Below are positions 1 through 5,513 of a stretch of 5,513 nucleotides of DNA, in pieces. Location of the stretch: assembly GCA_011051425.1 (NCBI GenBank), contig DRLF01000451.1, forward strand, positions 1 to 5,513. Reading direction: 5' to 3'. Each line of letters starts with the position of its first letter. Position 1 is the first letter of the stretch. Origin of the DNA: Thiolapillus brandeum (GTDB lineage Bacteria > Pseudomonadota > Gammaproteobacteria > Chromatiales > Chromatiaceae). The translations under genes and the position numbers were made by a program. The notes below the pieces were generated by a model. That model had not been told where the DNA came from. It worked only from the letters and a program-made list of their open reading frames with translations, and made no database searches.

Positions 1-997
1 ACACACCGCGAACGATGACCAGGAAATAGCGCAGGGGGTCAAGGTAGGTCAGGTATTGCACCGCTTCGGGCATGTTGGCGATGGGAGTGGCGAAGCCGGA
101 AAGTATGACCGCGGGAACAAGGAACAGGAAAGCTCCCAGCACCGCCTGCTGTTGGGTGACGGAGATGGCAGAGATCATCAAACCCACGCCCACGGCGGAG
201 AACAGGAACAGCCCCAGGCCCAGGTACAGGGCGCCTACATCGCCTCTGAAGGGGATCTCAAACCACCACATGGCCATGAGTATGATGAAGGTGGCTTCGA
301 TCACGCCGATAACCATGCCGGGGATGGATTTGCCGATGAGGATGGCGGTGGGGCGCAAGGGTGTCACCAGCAACTGGTCGAAGGTGCCTTGCTCTCGCTC
401 CCGGGCGACGGACAGGGCGGTGACAACCAGGGTGACGACCAGCGTCAGCAGCCCGACGATACCGGGGATGATGAACCAGTGGGAATTGAGGTCCTCGTTG
501 TACCAGGCGCGCACGCTCAGTTTCACCGGCGGCCCGCTCTGGCCCTGCCTGGCTGCCTGCTGCCGGTTGTAGTCGAGGACGATGCTGCGCAGGTAATTGA
601 GCGCCAGCAGGGCGGTGTTGGAATTGCGCCCGTCGAGGATGACCTGCAGGGAGGCGGTTTTCCCCCGGCTCAGATCGGCGCTGAAGCGGGGCCCGATATG
701 CAGTGCAAGCAAAACGTCCTTGTTGTCGATCAGCGGCGGAATCTGTGCATCGTGATCGAGATGCTGGACAATCTGGAAATTGGGTGAGCCGTCGATGCGG
801 CTTACTAGCTCGCGGCCAGCCGCCCCCATGTCCTGGTTATAGATGGCCACGGGCACATGGTCCAGATCGTAGCTGGCGGCATAGCCAAAGATGATGAGCT
901 GGAAGATGGGCGGCCCGATGAGAACGAAACGGCTGCGGGGGTCGCGCAGCAACGCCAGGAATTCCTTGATCGCCAGTGCCAGAATGTGCCGAATCAT
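1..997 (-). CDS. ybhR: ABC-2 type permease, YbhR-like (3' end beyond window)
   Basis: This is one of two membrane subunits of a YbhGFSR-type export pump in the inner membrane. Translating the minus strand from the ATG at 997-995 gives 332 residues with no stop before the window edge. E. coli YbhR is about 368 residues, so roughly 36 C-terminal residues, including the last membrane segment, should lie outside. The predicted layout is a cytoplasmic start with KEFLALLRDPRSR (11-23), a membrane helix at about 24-42, a periplasmic domain at about 45-172 containing ILDGRNSNTA (120-129), then helices at about 176-197, 219-243, 255-279 and 285-303. The cytoplasmic VAREREQGTFDQLL (197-210) and TQQQA (281-285) motifs are typical of YbhR. 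The start lies one base after the ybhS stop (TGA T ATG), so translation is probably coupled. Family assignment is firm. The substrate is unknown. Confidence 0.93.
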   Translation of the reverse strand, partial: MIRHILALAIKEFLALLRDPRSRFVLIGPPIFQLIIFGYAASYDLDHVPVAIYNQDMGAAGRELVSRIDGSPNFQIVQHLDHDAQIPPLIDNKDVLLALHIGPRFSADLSRGKTASLQVILDGRNSNTALLALNYLRSIVLDYNRQQAARQGQSGPPVKLSVRAWYNEDLNSHWFIIPGIVGLLTLVVTLVVTALSVAREREQGTFDQLLVTPLRPTAILIGKSIPGMVIGVIEATFIILMAMWWFEIPFRGDVGALYLGLGLFLFSAVGVGLMISAISVTQQQAVLGAFLFLVPAVILSGFATPIANMPEAVQYLTYLDPLRYFLVIVRGV

Positions 998-998
998 A

Positions 999-2123
999 TC
1001 AGTCCAACCGCTTGTAGGATTTCTTGCGCACGATGCGCATCAGCACCAGCAGCATGATGAGCATGGCCCCCATGTTGGCCCAGTACACCGGCCACACGTC
1101 TCCCGCCAGAAACAGGCTCTGCAGGATGGACACCAGGTAACGTGCGGGCACCAAGTGGGTGACGACCTGTATGGCCTGGGGCATGGAATTGATGTCAAAG
1201 ATGAAACCCGAAAGAATAAAAGCCGGCAGAAAAGTGATGATGATGGCGATCTGCCCGGCCACGAACTGGTTTTTTGAAACGATGGAAATCAGCAGCCCCA
1301 GGGCCAGCGCCACCAGCATGAACAGGGCGCTGGCGCCGATCAGCGCCAGAAAAGAACCGCGGAAAGGCACGTGGAACTGCCACACAGACAGCGCCACGGT
1401 AAACAGCATGCCCCCCATGCCCAGGAAGAAATAGGGAATCAGTTTGCCGATAAGCATTTCCTGCATCTTCAGGGGTGTGACCATGAGCGCTTCCATGGTG
1501 CCCCTTTCCCATTCGCGGGCGACGACCATGGCCGTGAGCAGGGAGCCGGTCAGCGTCATGATGATAGCCACCAGTCCGGGCACCAGGTAGTGGCGGCTGA
1601 TCAGTGCGGCGTTGAACCAGACACGCTGCTCCATGGCCACCGGCAGGGGCAGCTGGCGGCCGTGCTGGGCGGCGTATTGATTCAGCCAGCTCAGCCAGGC
1701 GCCCTGGATGTAGCCCTGGGTGATGCGTGCCTGATTGGCATCCACGCCGTTGACACGGACGGCGATGGGTGAATCCTGACCCGAAAGCAGCAGGCTGGAA
1801 AAGTTGCTGCGCAGCCACACGATACCGTCGATTTGCCGTTCCGCCAGGGCCTGCTGGGCTTCCTGTATGCTGCCAAAAGTACGTGGGCTGAAGAAATCTG
1901 AATGATCGAAGGAAGCGCTGAAGCTGGCCGTGTTGCTGTCCGGCTGGTCGATGACCAGTCCCAGGGGAATTTGCTTTGCGTCCAGGGAGACGCCGTAACC
2001 GAACAGGAACAGCAGCACCACGGGCATGAGAAAAGCGATGGCGATACTGGATGGGTCGCGCAGTATCTGCAGCCATTCCTTGCGGATCATGCCCTTGAGT
2101 CGCATGCGGGCTTGTGATTTCAC
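999..2123 (-). CDS. ybhS: ABC-2 type permease, YbhS-like
   Basis: This is the second membrane subunit of the pump, 374 residues, the usual length for the family. I chose the GTG at 2123-2121 because a GGAGG lies 6 bases upstream and because RDPSS (22-26) then falls near the same distance from the start as in E. coli YbhS. The predicted layout is a cytoplasmic N-terminus, a helix at about 26-44 ending in FGYG, a periplasmic domain at about 45-175, helices at about 178-201, 229-250, 257-281, 287-309 and 345-363, and a basic tail ending KRLD. Family motifs visible are VVAREWERGTMEAL (200-213), KNQFVAGQ (284-291), LSGFIFDINSMP (304-315) and PARYLVSILQSLFLAG (326-341). It is separated from ybhF by a 103-base spacer carrying a REP-like repeat pair, unlike the 1-base gaps elsewhere in the operon. 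YbhS and YbhR presumably pair as a heterodimer; this is inferred from the family. Confidence 0.95.
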   Translation of the reverse strand: MKSQARMRLKGMIRKEWLQILRDPSSIAIAFLMPVVLLFLFGYGVSLDAKQIPLGLVIDQPDSNTASFSASFDHSDFFSPRTFGSIQEAQQALAERQIDGIVWLRSNFSSLLLSGQDSPIAVRVNGVDANQARITQGYIQGAWLSWLNQYAAQHGRQLPLPVAMEQRVWFNAALISRHYLVPGLVAIIMTLTGSLLTAMVVAREWERGTMEALMVTPLKMQEMLIGKLIPYFFLGMGGMLFTVALSVWQFHVPFRGSFLALIGASALFMLVALALGLLISIVSKNQFVAGQIAIIITFLPAFILSGFIFDINSMPQAIQVVTHLVPARYLVSILQSLFLAGDVWPVYWANMGAMLIMLLVLMRIVRKKSYKRLD

Positions 2124-2129
2124 TCCTCA

Positions 2130-2134
2130 CCTCC
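2130..2134 (-). promoter_or_regulatory. Ribosome binding site deciding the GTG start of ybhS
   Basis: On the minus strand GGAGG occupies 2134-2130, 6 bases before the GTG at 2123. This supports the GTG over the in-frame ATGs at codons 7 and 12. It lies just outside the REP-like repeat pair, so ybhS can start independently of ribosomes arriving from ybhF. Confidence 0.7.
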
Positions 2135-2139
2135 AGATA

Positions 2140-2214
2140 CCCGTAGGTCGGGCTTCAGCCCGACAAACACGGCCTGGTGCGAAGTCCCTGTCGGGCTAAA
2201 GCCCGACCTACGGG
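2140..2214. repeat. Inverted pair of REP-like palindromes (BIME-like) between ybhF and ybhS
   Basis: Two 26-base arms, 2140-2165 and 2189-2214, are inverted copies that match at 25 of 26 positions, separated by a 23-base spacer. Each arm is also a short hairpin: GTCGGGCTTCAGCCCGAC in the left arm, and the same with TTTA in the loop, read on the opposite strand, in the right arm. Each hairpin is preceded on its own strand by GTAG (2143-2146 on plus; the mirror position in the right arm on minus). A GTAG-type tetranucleotide at the foot of a GC-rich hairpin is the known hallmark of REP sequences mobilised by TnpA-REP/RAYT transposases, and two inverted REPs form a BIME. In the operon transcript this could fold as two small hairpins or one long stem. 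No transposase gene is present in the window. Whether the repeat recurs elsewhere in this genome cannot be seen here. Confidence 0.8.
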
Positions 2215-2226
2215 AAGGTATCATGT

Positions 2227-3963
2227 TCATGGTGCTTCCTCCCGGGTTTGAATGAGGCTGATGAAGGCGTCTTCCATACTGGGTTCCGGGTGTTTGTCAC
2301 TGCGCGCCAGGCTGCGTAACTCGTGAGGGGTGCCGGCAGCCAGTATACTGCCTTCGGCCATGATGACCAGGTGGTCGCAGTAGTCGGCCTCTTCCATGAA
2401 GTGGGTGGTGACCAGCACGGTGACGCCGGCTTCTGCCAGTGCATTGGTGCGTCTCCAGAATTCGCGCCTCGCGAGGGGGTCCACGCCCGAGGTGGGTTCA
2501 TCGAGAAACAGGATTTCGGGCTCGTGCATGAGGGCGGTGGCGAAGGCCAGGCGCTGCTTGTAGCCCAGGGGCAGGGTGCCGGCGTTGGTGTTGGCATAGG
2601 GCTCCAGTTCGAAGCCTTCCAGCGCCCAGCGGATGCGCGCCTGCTGGCGTTGGCCGTGGAGGTTGTAGGCGGCGGAAAAGAAGCGCAGGTTCTGCTCGAC
2701 CGTGAGGTTGCCATACAGGGAGAATTTCTGCGCCATGTAGCCGATGTGCCCCCGGGCCTGAGCGGAGGCGGTGCGCAGGTCATGACCGGCGACGGAGACC
2801 TTGCCGGAGGATACCGGCAGCAGGCCGCAGAGCATACGGAAAGTGGTGGTCTTACCGGCGCCGTTGGCGCCCAGCAGCCCGAAGATCTCGCCGCGTTTCA
2901 CGCTGAAGCTGATCTGTTTGACAGCGATGAAATCGCCGAAACGGCGTTCGAGTTTTTCCACCCGTATGGCGTCGCCTTCGCTGTCACCTGTTTCGATGTT
3001 CCTGATCTCGGGGGTGGCATGGGCTGTTTCGTCGCTGCCGCCGAGCCGGTCGATGAAAGCATCCTCGAAACGGGGAGGTACTGCCTGTATGTGCAGATCC
3101 GATGCATCGGGAAGCAGGGTTTGTGCTTCCGGCTGGTATCCCTGTTGCGTAATGATGCGCACCCGGTCACCGTTGATGATGGCGTCGGAAATACCGGGAT
3201 GCCGGGACAAAGCGTTCTGCAGCCGCCGGGTGGGCATTTCACTGCTGGCTGCCTCCCAGGTTCTGCCCTGCATGGTTTTACTGAATTCATGGGGCGGCGC
3301 CTGTCCCAGCACCTCGCCCTTGTGCAGCAGAATAACTTCGTTGCAGCGTTCCGCCTCATCCAGGTAGGCAGTGCTGAGGAGTACACTCATGCCGGCATCC
3401 TTCACCTGGCTGTAGACGATCTGCCACAGCTCCCGGCGGGATACCGGATCGACGCCGACCGTGGGTTCGTCCAGCAGCAGCAGGGCGGGGGGGCGAACCA
3501 AGGCGCAGGCCAGGCCCAGTTTCTGCTTCATGCCGCCGGACAGCTTGCCTGCCAGACGGCGGGTGAAGGGCGCCAGGCCGGTCATCTGCATCAGCTGGTC
3601 GTAACGCTGCTGCCTGCTCGCAACCGGCACGCCCTGGAGATTGGCGTAGAGATCGAGATTTTCCTGGACGCTGAGGTCTTCGTAAAGGCCGAAGCGCTGG
3701 GGCATGTAACCCACGGCCGCCTGGACGGCAGCGGGTTGTTCGACCGCATCGATACCCAGGGTTTCCACACTGCCGCCATCCAGTTCCAGCAGGCCGCAGC
3801 ACAGGCGCATGAGGGTGGTCTTGCCGGCGCCGTCCGGGCCGATCAGCCCGGTGACAGTGCCCGCGGGCACCTGGATGCTGACGCCGTTGAGCGCCTGAAC
3901 CGAGGTCTCGCCTTTACCGAAGCACTTGTGTACATCGCGCAGGATGAGCGCGGGATTTTCCAT
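2227..3963 (-). CDS. ybhF: Fused two-domain ABC ATPase, YbhF-like
   Basis: This is the energy-supplying subunit of the pump, on the cytoplasmic face of the inner membrane. It carries two complete ABC domains in one 578-residue chain, the same length as I recall for E. coli YbhF. Domain 1 has Walker A GPDGAGKTT (42-50), Q-loop Q89, signature LSGGMKQ (141-147) and Walker B LLLLDEP (161-167). At the H-loop position it has alanine (STAYLDEAE, A199). Domain 2 has Walker A GANGAGKTT (365-373), Q-loop Q412, a divergent signature LPLGYKQ (464-470), Walker B ILFLDEP (484-490) and a normal H-loop histidine (TTHFMEEA, H521). Each domain ends in a related motif, PRFEDAFI (297-304) and PSMEDAFI (561-568). 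The start is one base after the ybhG stop (TAA A ATG), which suggests coupled translation. Known in E. coli for export and drug tolerance; the substrate here is not shown by the sequence. Confidence 0.97.
   Translation of the reverse strand: MENPALILRDVHKCFGKGETSVQALNGVSIQVPAGTVTGLIGPDGAGKTTLMRLCCGLLELDGGSVETLGIDAVEQPAAVQAAVGYMPQRFGLYEDLSVQENLDLYANLQGVPVASRQQRYDQLMQMTGLAPFTRRLAGKLSGGMKQKLGLACALVRPPALLLLDEPTVGVDPVSRRELWQIVYSQVKDAGMSVLLSTAYLDEAERCNEVILLHKGEVLGQAPPHEFSKTMQGRTWEAASSEMPTRRLQNALSRHPGISDAIINGDRVRIITQQGYQPEAQTLLPDASDLHIQAVPPRFEDAFIDRLGGSDETAHATPEIRNIETGDSEGDAIRVEKLERRFGDFIAVKQISFSVKRGEIFGLLGANGAGKTTTFRMLCGLLPVSSGKVSVAGHDLRTASAQARGHIGYMAQKFSLYGNLTVEQNLRFFSAAYNLHGQRQQARIRWALEGFELEPYANTNAGTLPLGYKQRLAFATALMHEPEILFLDEPTSGVDPLARREFWRRTNALAEAGVTVLVTTHFMEEADYCDHLVIMAEGSILAAGTPHELRSLARSDKHPEPSMEDAFISLIQTREEAP
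2236..2243 (-). promoter_or_regulatory. Strong Shine-Dalgarno at the end of ybhF
   Basis: GGGAGGAA on the minus strand (2243-2236), inside the last codons of ybhF, lies 5 bases before the ATG at 2230. It is one of the best ribosome binding sites in the window, yet it serves only the 36-codon frame and not ybhS, whose start is 107 bases further on. The purine-rich codons (arginine, glutamate, glutamate) could also explain it by chance. Confidence 0.5.
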
Positions 3964-3964
3964 T

Positions 3965-4987
3965 TTACTTGTTGCAGTCGGGAAGGTCAGTAGCGCCGGC
4001 AGGCGATGTCAGGTCGATGTTCACCGTGGCTGGCATGCCCAGCCGCAGTTCTTCCTGCGGGTTACAGGCGAAGACGCGGATCTGGTACACCAGGCGGGTG
4101 CGAAGTTCCGGTGTTTCCACGTTCTTGGGCGTGAACTCGGCAGTGGGCGAGATGTACCCCACCCAGCCCGGGTAGGTCTTGCCCGGATAACTGTCGCTGG
4201 TGATGCTGGCCTTCATGCCCGGCTTGACCTTGCCCAGCCGTGTTTCCGGCAGGTAGGCGCGCACCCACACGGGGTTGGCGAAAGCCAGAGTGAGTGCTGG
4301 TTTGAGGGGGCTGGCCATATCGCCGGGTTCGAGAATGCGGGTGCGGATGATACCGTCGGCCGGGGCGTGCAGTTCCGTATGCGCCAGGTTCTGTCTGGCC
4401 AGTTGCAGCGCGGCCTCGGCGGCCTTCAGTTCTGCCTCAGCTGCTGCGATGTCTTCCTTGCGCGGGCCGGCTTCGAGCAGTTTCAGCGCGGCGTGGGCGG
4501 CTTCCACCTGGGCCTGGGCGGCATTGGCATTGGATCTTGCCGTTTCCACCTCTTCACGGGAGGCGAGCTTCTTGCCGATCAGTCTCTGCAGACGCTGCCA
4601 GGTATCATGGGCGGACTTGGCTCTCGCCTGTGCGGCTTCCAGCTCTGCCTTGGCTTTGTCGATTTCTTCCTTGCGGCTGCCTGCCTGCAGTTTTGCCAGC
4701 AGTTGCTGCTTCGCTTCCACCTGTGCCTGTGCCTGCGCAACCTGGGACTTGAGCAGTTCCTGGTGCAGTACCGCCAGCAACTGGCCCCGGGTGACGTGTT
4801 CACCTTCCTCCACCAGTATGCTGTCCACGTGCTCAGATGCGTTGAAAGTTAGCTGGGCTTCACGAATGTCGATGTTGCCATAGAGGGCCAGCTTCGAGCT
4901 GTCGGATGTCTGGGGCTGGTACTTGTACCAGGCGAATATGCCACCACCGATGAGCAGTACCAGGACGAGGGGAATCAGTTTTTTCAT
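3965..4987 (-). CDS. ybhG: HlyD-family membrane fusion (periplasmic adaptor) protein, YbhG-like
   Basis: This adaptor is anchored in the inner membrane and spans the periplasm, linking the YbhFSR pump to an outer-membrane factor. It has 340 residues, about the family length. A single hydrophobic N-terminal segment (4-20) follows MKK and has no lipobox cysteine, so it is probably an uncleaved anchor. A lipoyl/barrel-sandwich half follows (about 34-77, YGNIDIREAQLTF and VEEGEHVTRGQLLAVL). Next comes a long alanine-, glutamine- and glutamate-rich coiled-coil hairpin (about 78-203), with related segments LQAGSRKEEI (100-109) and LEAGPRKEDI (171-180). The second half of the lipoyl domain is HAPADGIIRTRILEPGD (207-223), then the beta-barrel region with WVRAYLPE (241-248) and SPTAEFTPKNVETPELRT (280-297). 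The ATG at 4987 is the only start possible nearby, because an in-frame TAA lies about seven codons upstream. No clear Shine-Dalgarno precedes it; the leader there is pyrimidine-rich (CCTCTTCTC). It is the first gene of the four-gene operon. Confidence 0.95.
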   Translation of the reverse strand: MKKLIPLVLVLLIGGGIFAWYKYQPQTSDSSKLALYGNIDIREAQLTFNASEHVDSILVEEGEHVTRGQLLAVLHQELLKSQVAQAQAQVEAKQQLLAKLQAGSRKEEIDKAKAELEAAQARAKSAHDTWQRLQRLIGKKLASREEVETARSNANAAQAQVEAAHAALKLLEAGPRKEDIAAAEAELKAAEAALQLARQNLAHTELHAPADGIIRTRILEPGDMASPLKPALTLAFANPVWVRAYLPETRLGKVKPGMKASITSDSYPGKTYPGWVGYISPTAEFTPKNVETPELRTRLVYQIRVFACNPQEELRLGMPATVNIDLTSPAGATDLPDCNK

Positions 4988-5020
4988 GAGAAGAGGATTC
5001 TTGTTTTATGGCAGAACGGG

Positions 5021-5057
5021 AAGACGCCACTCTAGCAACATATGCTCGTGGCGTCTT
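5021..5057 (-). promoter_or_regulatory. Perfect inverted repeat in the ybhG leader (possible attenuator, operator or terminator)
   Basis: AAGACGCCAC (5021-5030) and GTGGCGTCTT (5048-5057) are exact inverted copies separated by 17 bases. A smaller AGCA/TGCT pair (5034-5037 and 5043-5046) lies inside the loop. The element ends 33 bases before the ybhG ATG. On the minus strand the bases after it (CCCGTTC) contain no T-tract, so it is not a typical intrinsic terminator. It may act as an RNA hairpin in the leader or as a protein-binding site; the sequence does not decide. I saw no convincing promoter in 4988-5231: a TTGATA on the minus strand (5090-5085) has no good -10 box at the proper distance. 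Confidence 0.45.
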
Positions 5058-5172
5058 TGATGTTGGTCACCGGCATTTCCCTGTTATCAAAGAGGAAGTG
5101 CCTGATTGCTGTGCCTCATCGTCGCATGCGTTCTTCCTGTCGGGTGTCTTCCAGATGACAGCCTGAGCTGCG

Positions 5173-5193
5173 AAAGGCGGGCTGGATCCCGCC
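5173..5193 (-). terminator. Weak intrinsic-terminator-like hairpin after the DUF4426 gene
   Basis: On the minus strand GGCGGGATCCAGCCCGCC (5193-5176) forms a 6-bp all-GC stem with a 6-base loop and is followed by TTT then CG. It begins 38 bases past the stop of the DUF4426 gene, a natural place for its terminator. The T-tract is short, so termination may be inefficient or the hairpin may only protect the 3' end. If it works, ybhG needs its own promoter between here and 4987. Confidence 0.45.
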
Positions 5194-5231
5194 GTCCGTG
5201 CTTTCCCAGGATTTGCCGGCTGATTGCCTGT

Positions 5232-5513
5232 TCAGCGGGTAAAAAACTGTTGCTTCAGGGAGGCATGGAGTATCTTGCTGTCTCCTGCGGGCTGGGCCTC
5301 GATCGTGAAGTCGATAGACTCCTGGTTTTCAACCAGGAACACTCCGATGTAATACACGGCGTTTTCTTCCTTGATTTCGCGCAAAGGAATTCTTCTGATC
5401 TGTCCACGAAGATTGTGGGCGGTGACGGATACTCTGGCCTCTACAGGCGTGCCGGTGGTGTTGGGGACATCCTTGATGATGCTGATGTTGATCATTGCCC
5501 GGTTGGGGCTGCG
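5232..5513 (-). CDS. DUF4426-family protein, C-terminal part (start beyond window)
   Basis: The frame is open to the window edge, giving RSPNRA before the first methionine and 93 residues in all. That methionine is probably internal, since DUF4426 proteins are about 140 residues with an N-terminal signal peptide and carry a motif of the form SxNRxxxNISI where this one has SPNRAMINISI. Other matching features are GTPVEARVSVTAHNL, the charged IPLREIKEE segment, YYIGVFLVEN, and a C-terminus of beta-strand character ending LKQQFFTR. The family is found in gammaproteobacteria and is expected to be exported to the periplasm. Its function is not known. The signal peptide cannot be checked here. From memory, it lies near metX/metW and rdgB in Pseudomonas. 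It is on the same strand as the efflux operon, but 244 bases and a terminator-like hairpin separate them, so it is probably a separate transcription unit. Family assignment rests on recalled sequence similarity. Confidence 0.8.
   Translation of the reverse strand, partial: RSPNRAMINISIIKDVPNTTGTPVEARVSVTAHNLRGQIRRIPLREIKEENAVYYIGVFLVENQESIDFTIEAQPAGDSKILHASLKQQFFTR

Larger units (their letters stand above)
2120..2230 (-). other. 36-codon reading frame bridging ybhF and ybhS across the repeat
   Basis: An ATG at 2230-2228 overlaps the ybhF stop as ATGA. The frame stays open for 36 codons through both palindromes and ends at a TGA (2122-2120) that overlaps the GTG start of ybhS as GTGA. A strong ribosome binding site lies upstream. 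The product (MNMIPSRRSGFSPTG and so on, ending SGGEE) resembles no protein I recognise, and most of it is simply translated repeat. It could be the remnant of an older permease start displaced by the repeat, a translated coupling leader, or chance. Treat it as a possible translated frame, not an established gene. Confidence 0.3.

Noticed and set aside
56..787. A 243-codon open frame on the plus strand
   Set aside because: It is antisense to the YbhR-like permease. The product is a low-complexity Gly/Asp/Gln/His-rich string with no motifs, while the minus strand encodes a clear ABC-2 permease.
1195..2130. An alternative 311-codon frame on the minus strand overlapping ybhS
   Set aside because: It is an out-of-frame reading of ybhS. 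The product is rich in Pro, Arg and Gly with no membrane segments, whereas the ybhS frame shows conserved family motifs throughout.
2140..2214. The inverted repeat as an intrinsic terminator or CRISPR-like repeat
   Set aside because: No T-tract follows either arm, and the operon continues with ybhS and ybhR. There are only two inverted copies and no spacer series, so a REP/BIME element fits better.
2323..3993. A 556-codon open frame on the plus strand
   Set aside because: It lies antisense to ybhF, which has complete ABC motifs. The translation is rich in glycine, glutamine and histidine with no recognisable domain, as expected for the reverse strand of a GC-rich gene.
3926..4852. A 308-codon open frame on the plus strand opposite ybhG
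   Set aside because: The minus strand encodes a full HlyD-family adaptor. The plus-strand product mirrors the repetitive coiled-coil codons and has no independent start context.
5085..5090. TTGATA on the minus strand as a -35 box for ybhG
   Set aside because: No recognisable -10 hexamer lies 16-18 bases downstream, so no promoter was called.
5072..5102. Imperfect hairpin, GGCATTTCC and GGAAGTGCC around a 13-base loop
   Set aside because: It pairs fully (with one G-U) only as plus-strand RNA, where no gene ends nearby, and no T-tract follows. As minus-strand RNA it has an A-C mismatch. It is too weak to call.

Overview
The window comes from a bacterial chromosome, most likely of a gammaproteobacterium. 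Base composition is moderately GC-rich. The main genes match the enterobacterial ybhGFSR efflux operon in order, length and motifs, and a DUF4426-type gene and a REP-like repeat pair fit the same assignment. The species cannot be named from this sequence. All genes lie on the minus strand, so transcription runs from high to low coordinates. The long plus-strand reading frames are shadows of these genes.

Layout in transcription order: (1) 5513-5232, the C-terminal 93 residues of a DUF4426-family protein whose start lies beyond the window. (2) 5231-4988, a 244-base intergenic region with a GC-rich terminator-like hairpin just after the DUF4426 gene (5193-5173) and a perfect 10-bp inverted repeat in the ybhG leader (5057-5021). 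(3) 4987-3965, a YbhG-like HlyD-family membrane fusion protein. (4) 3963-2227, a YbhF-like protein with two fused ABC ATPase domains. (5) 2226-2124, a spacer holding a pair of inverted REP-like palindromes. (6) 2123-999, a YbhS-like ABC-2 permease. (7) 997-1, a YbhR-like ABC-2 permease that runs off the window, probably about 36 residues short of its end.

The four transport genes form a tight operon (1-base gaps at ybhG/ybhF and ybhS/ybhR). They should encode one inner-membrane export pump: YbhS and YbhR form the membrane channel, the single YbhF chain supplies both ATPase domains, and YbhG spans the periplasm toward an outer-membrane factor that is not encoded here. No regulator gene (such as the TetR-family CecR linked to the E. 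coli operon) is visible.

This is a known type of transporter, not a new system. The points most worth a second look are the REP pair sitting inside the operon, a 36-codon frame with a strong ribosome binding site that bridges that repeat with stop/start overlaps at both ends, and the sequence asymmetry of the two ATP sites in YbhF.
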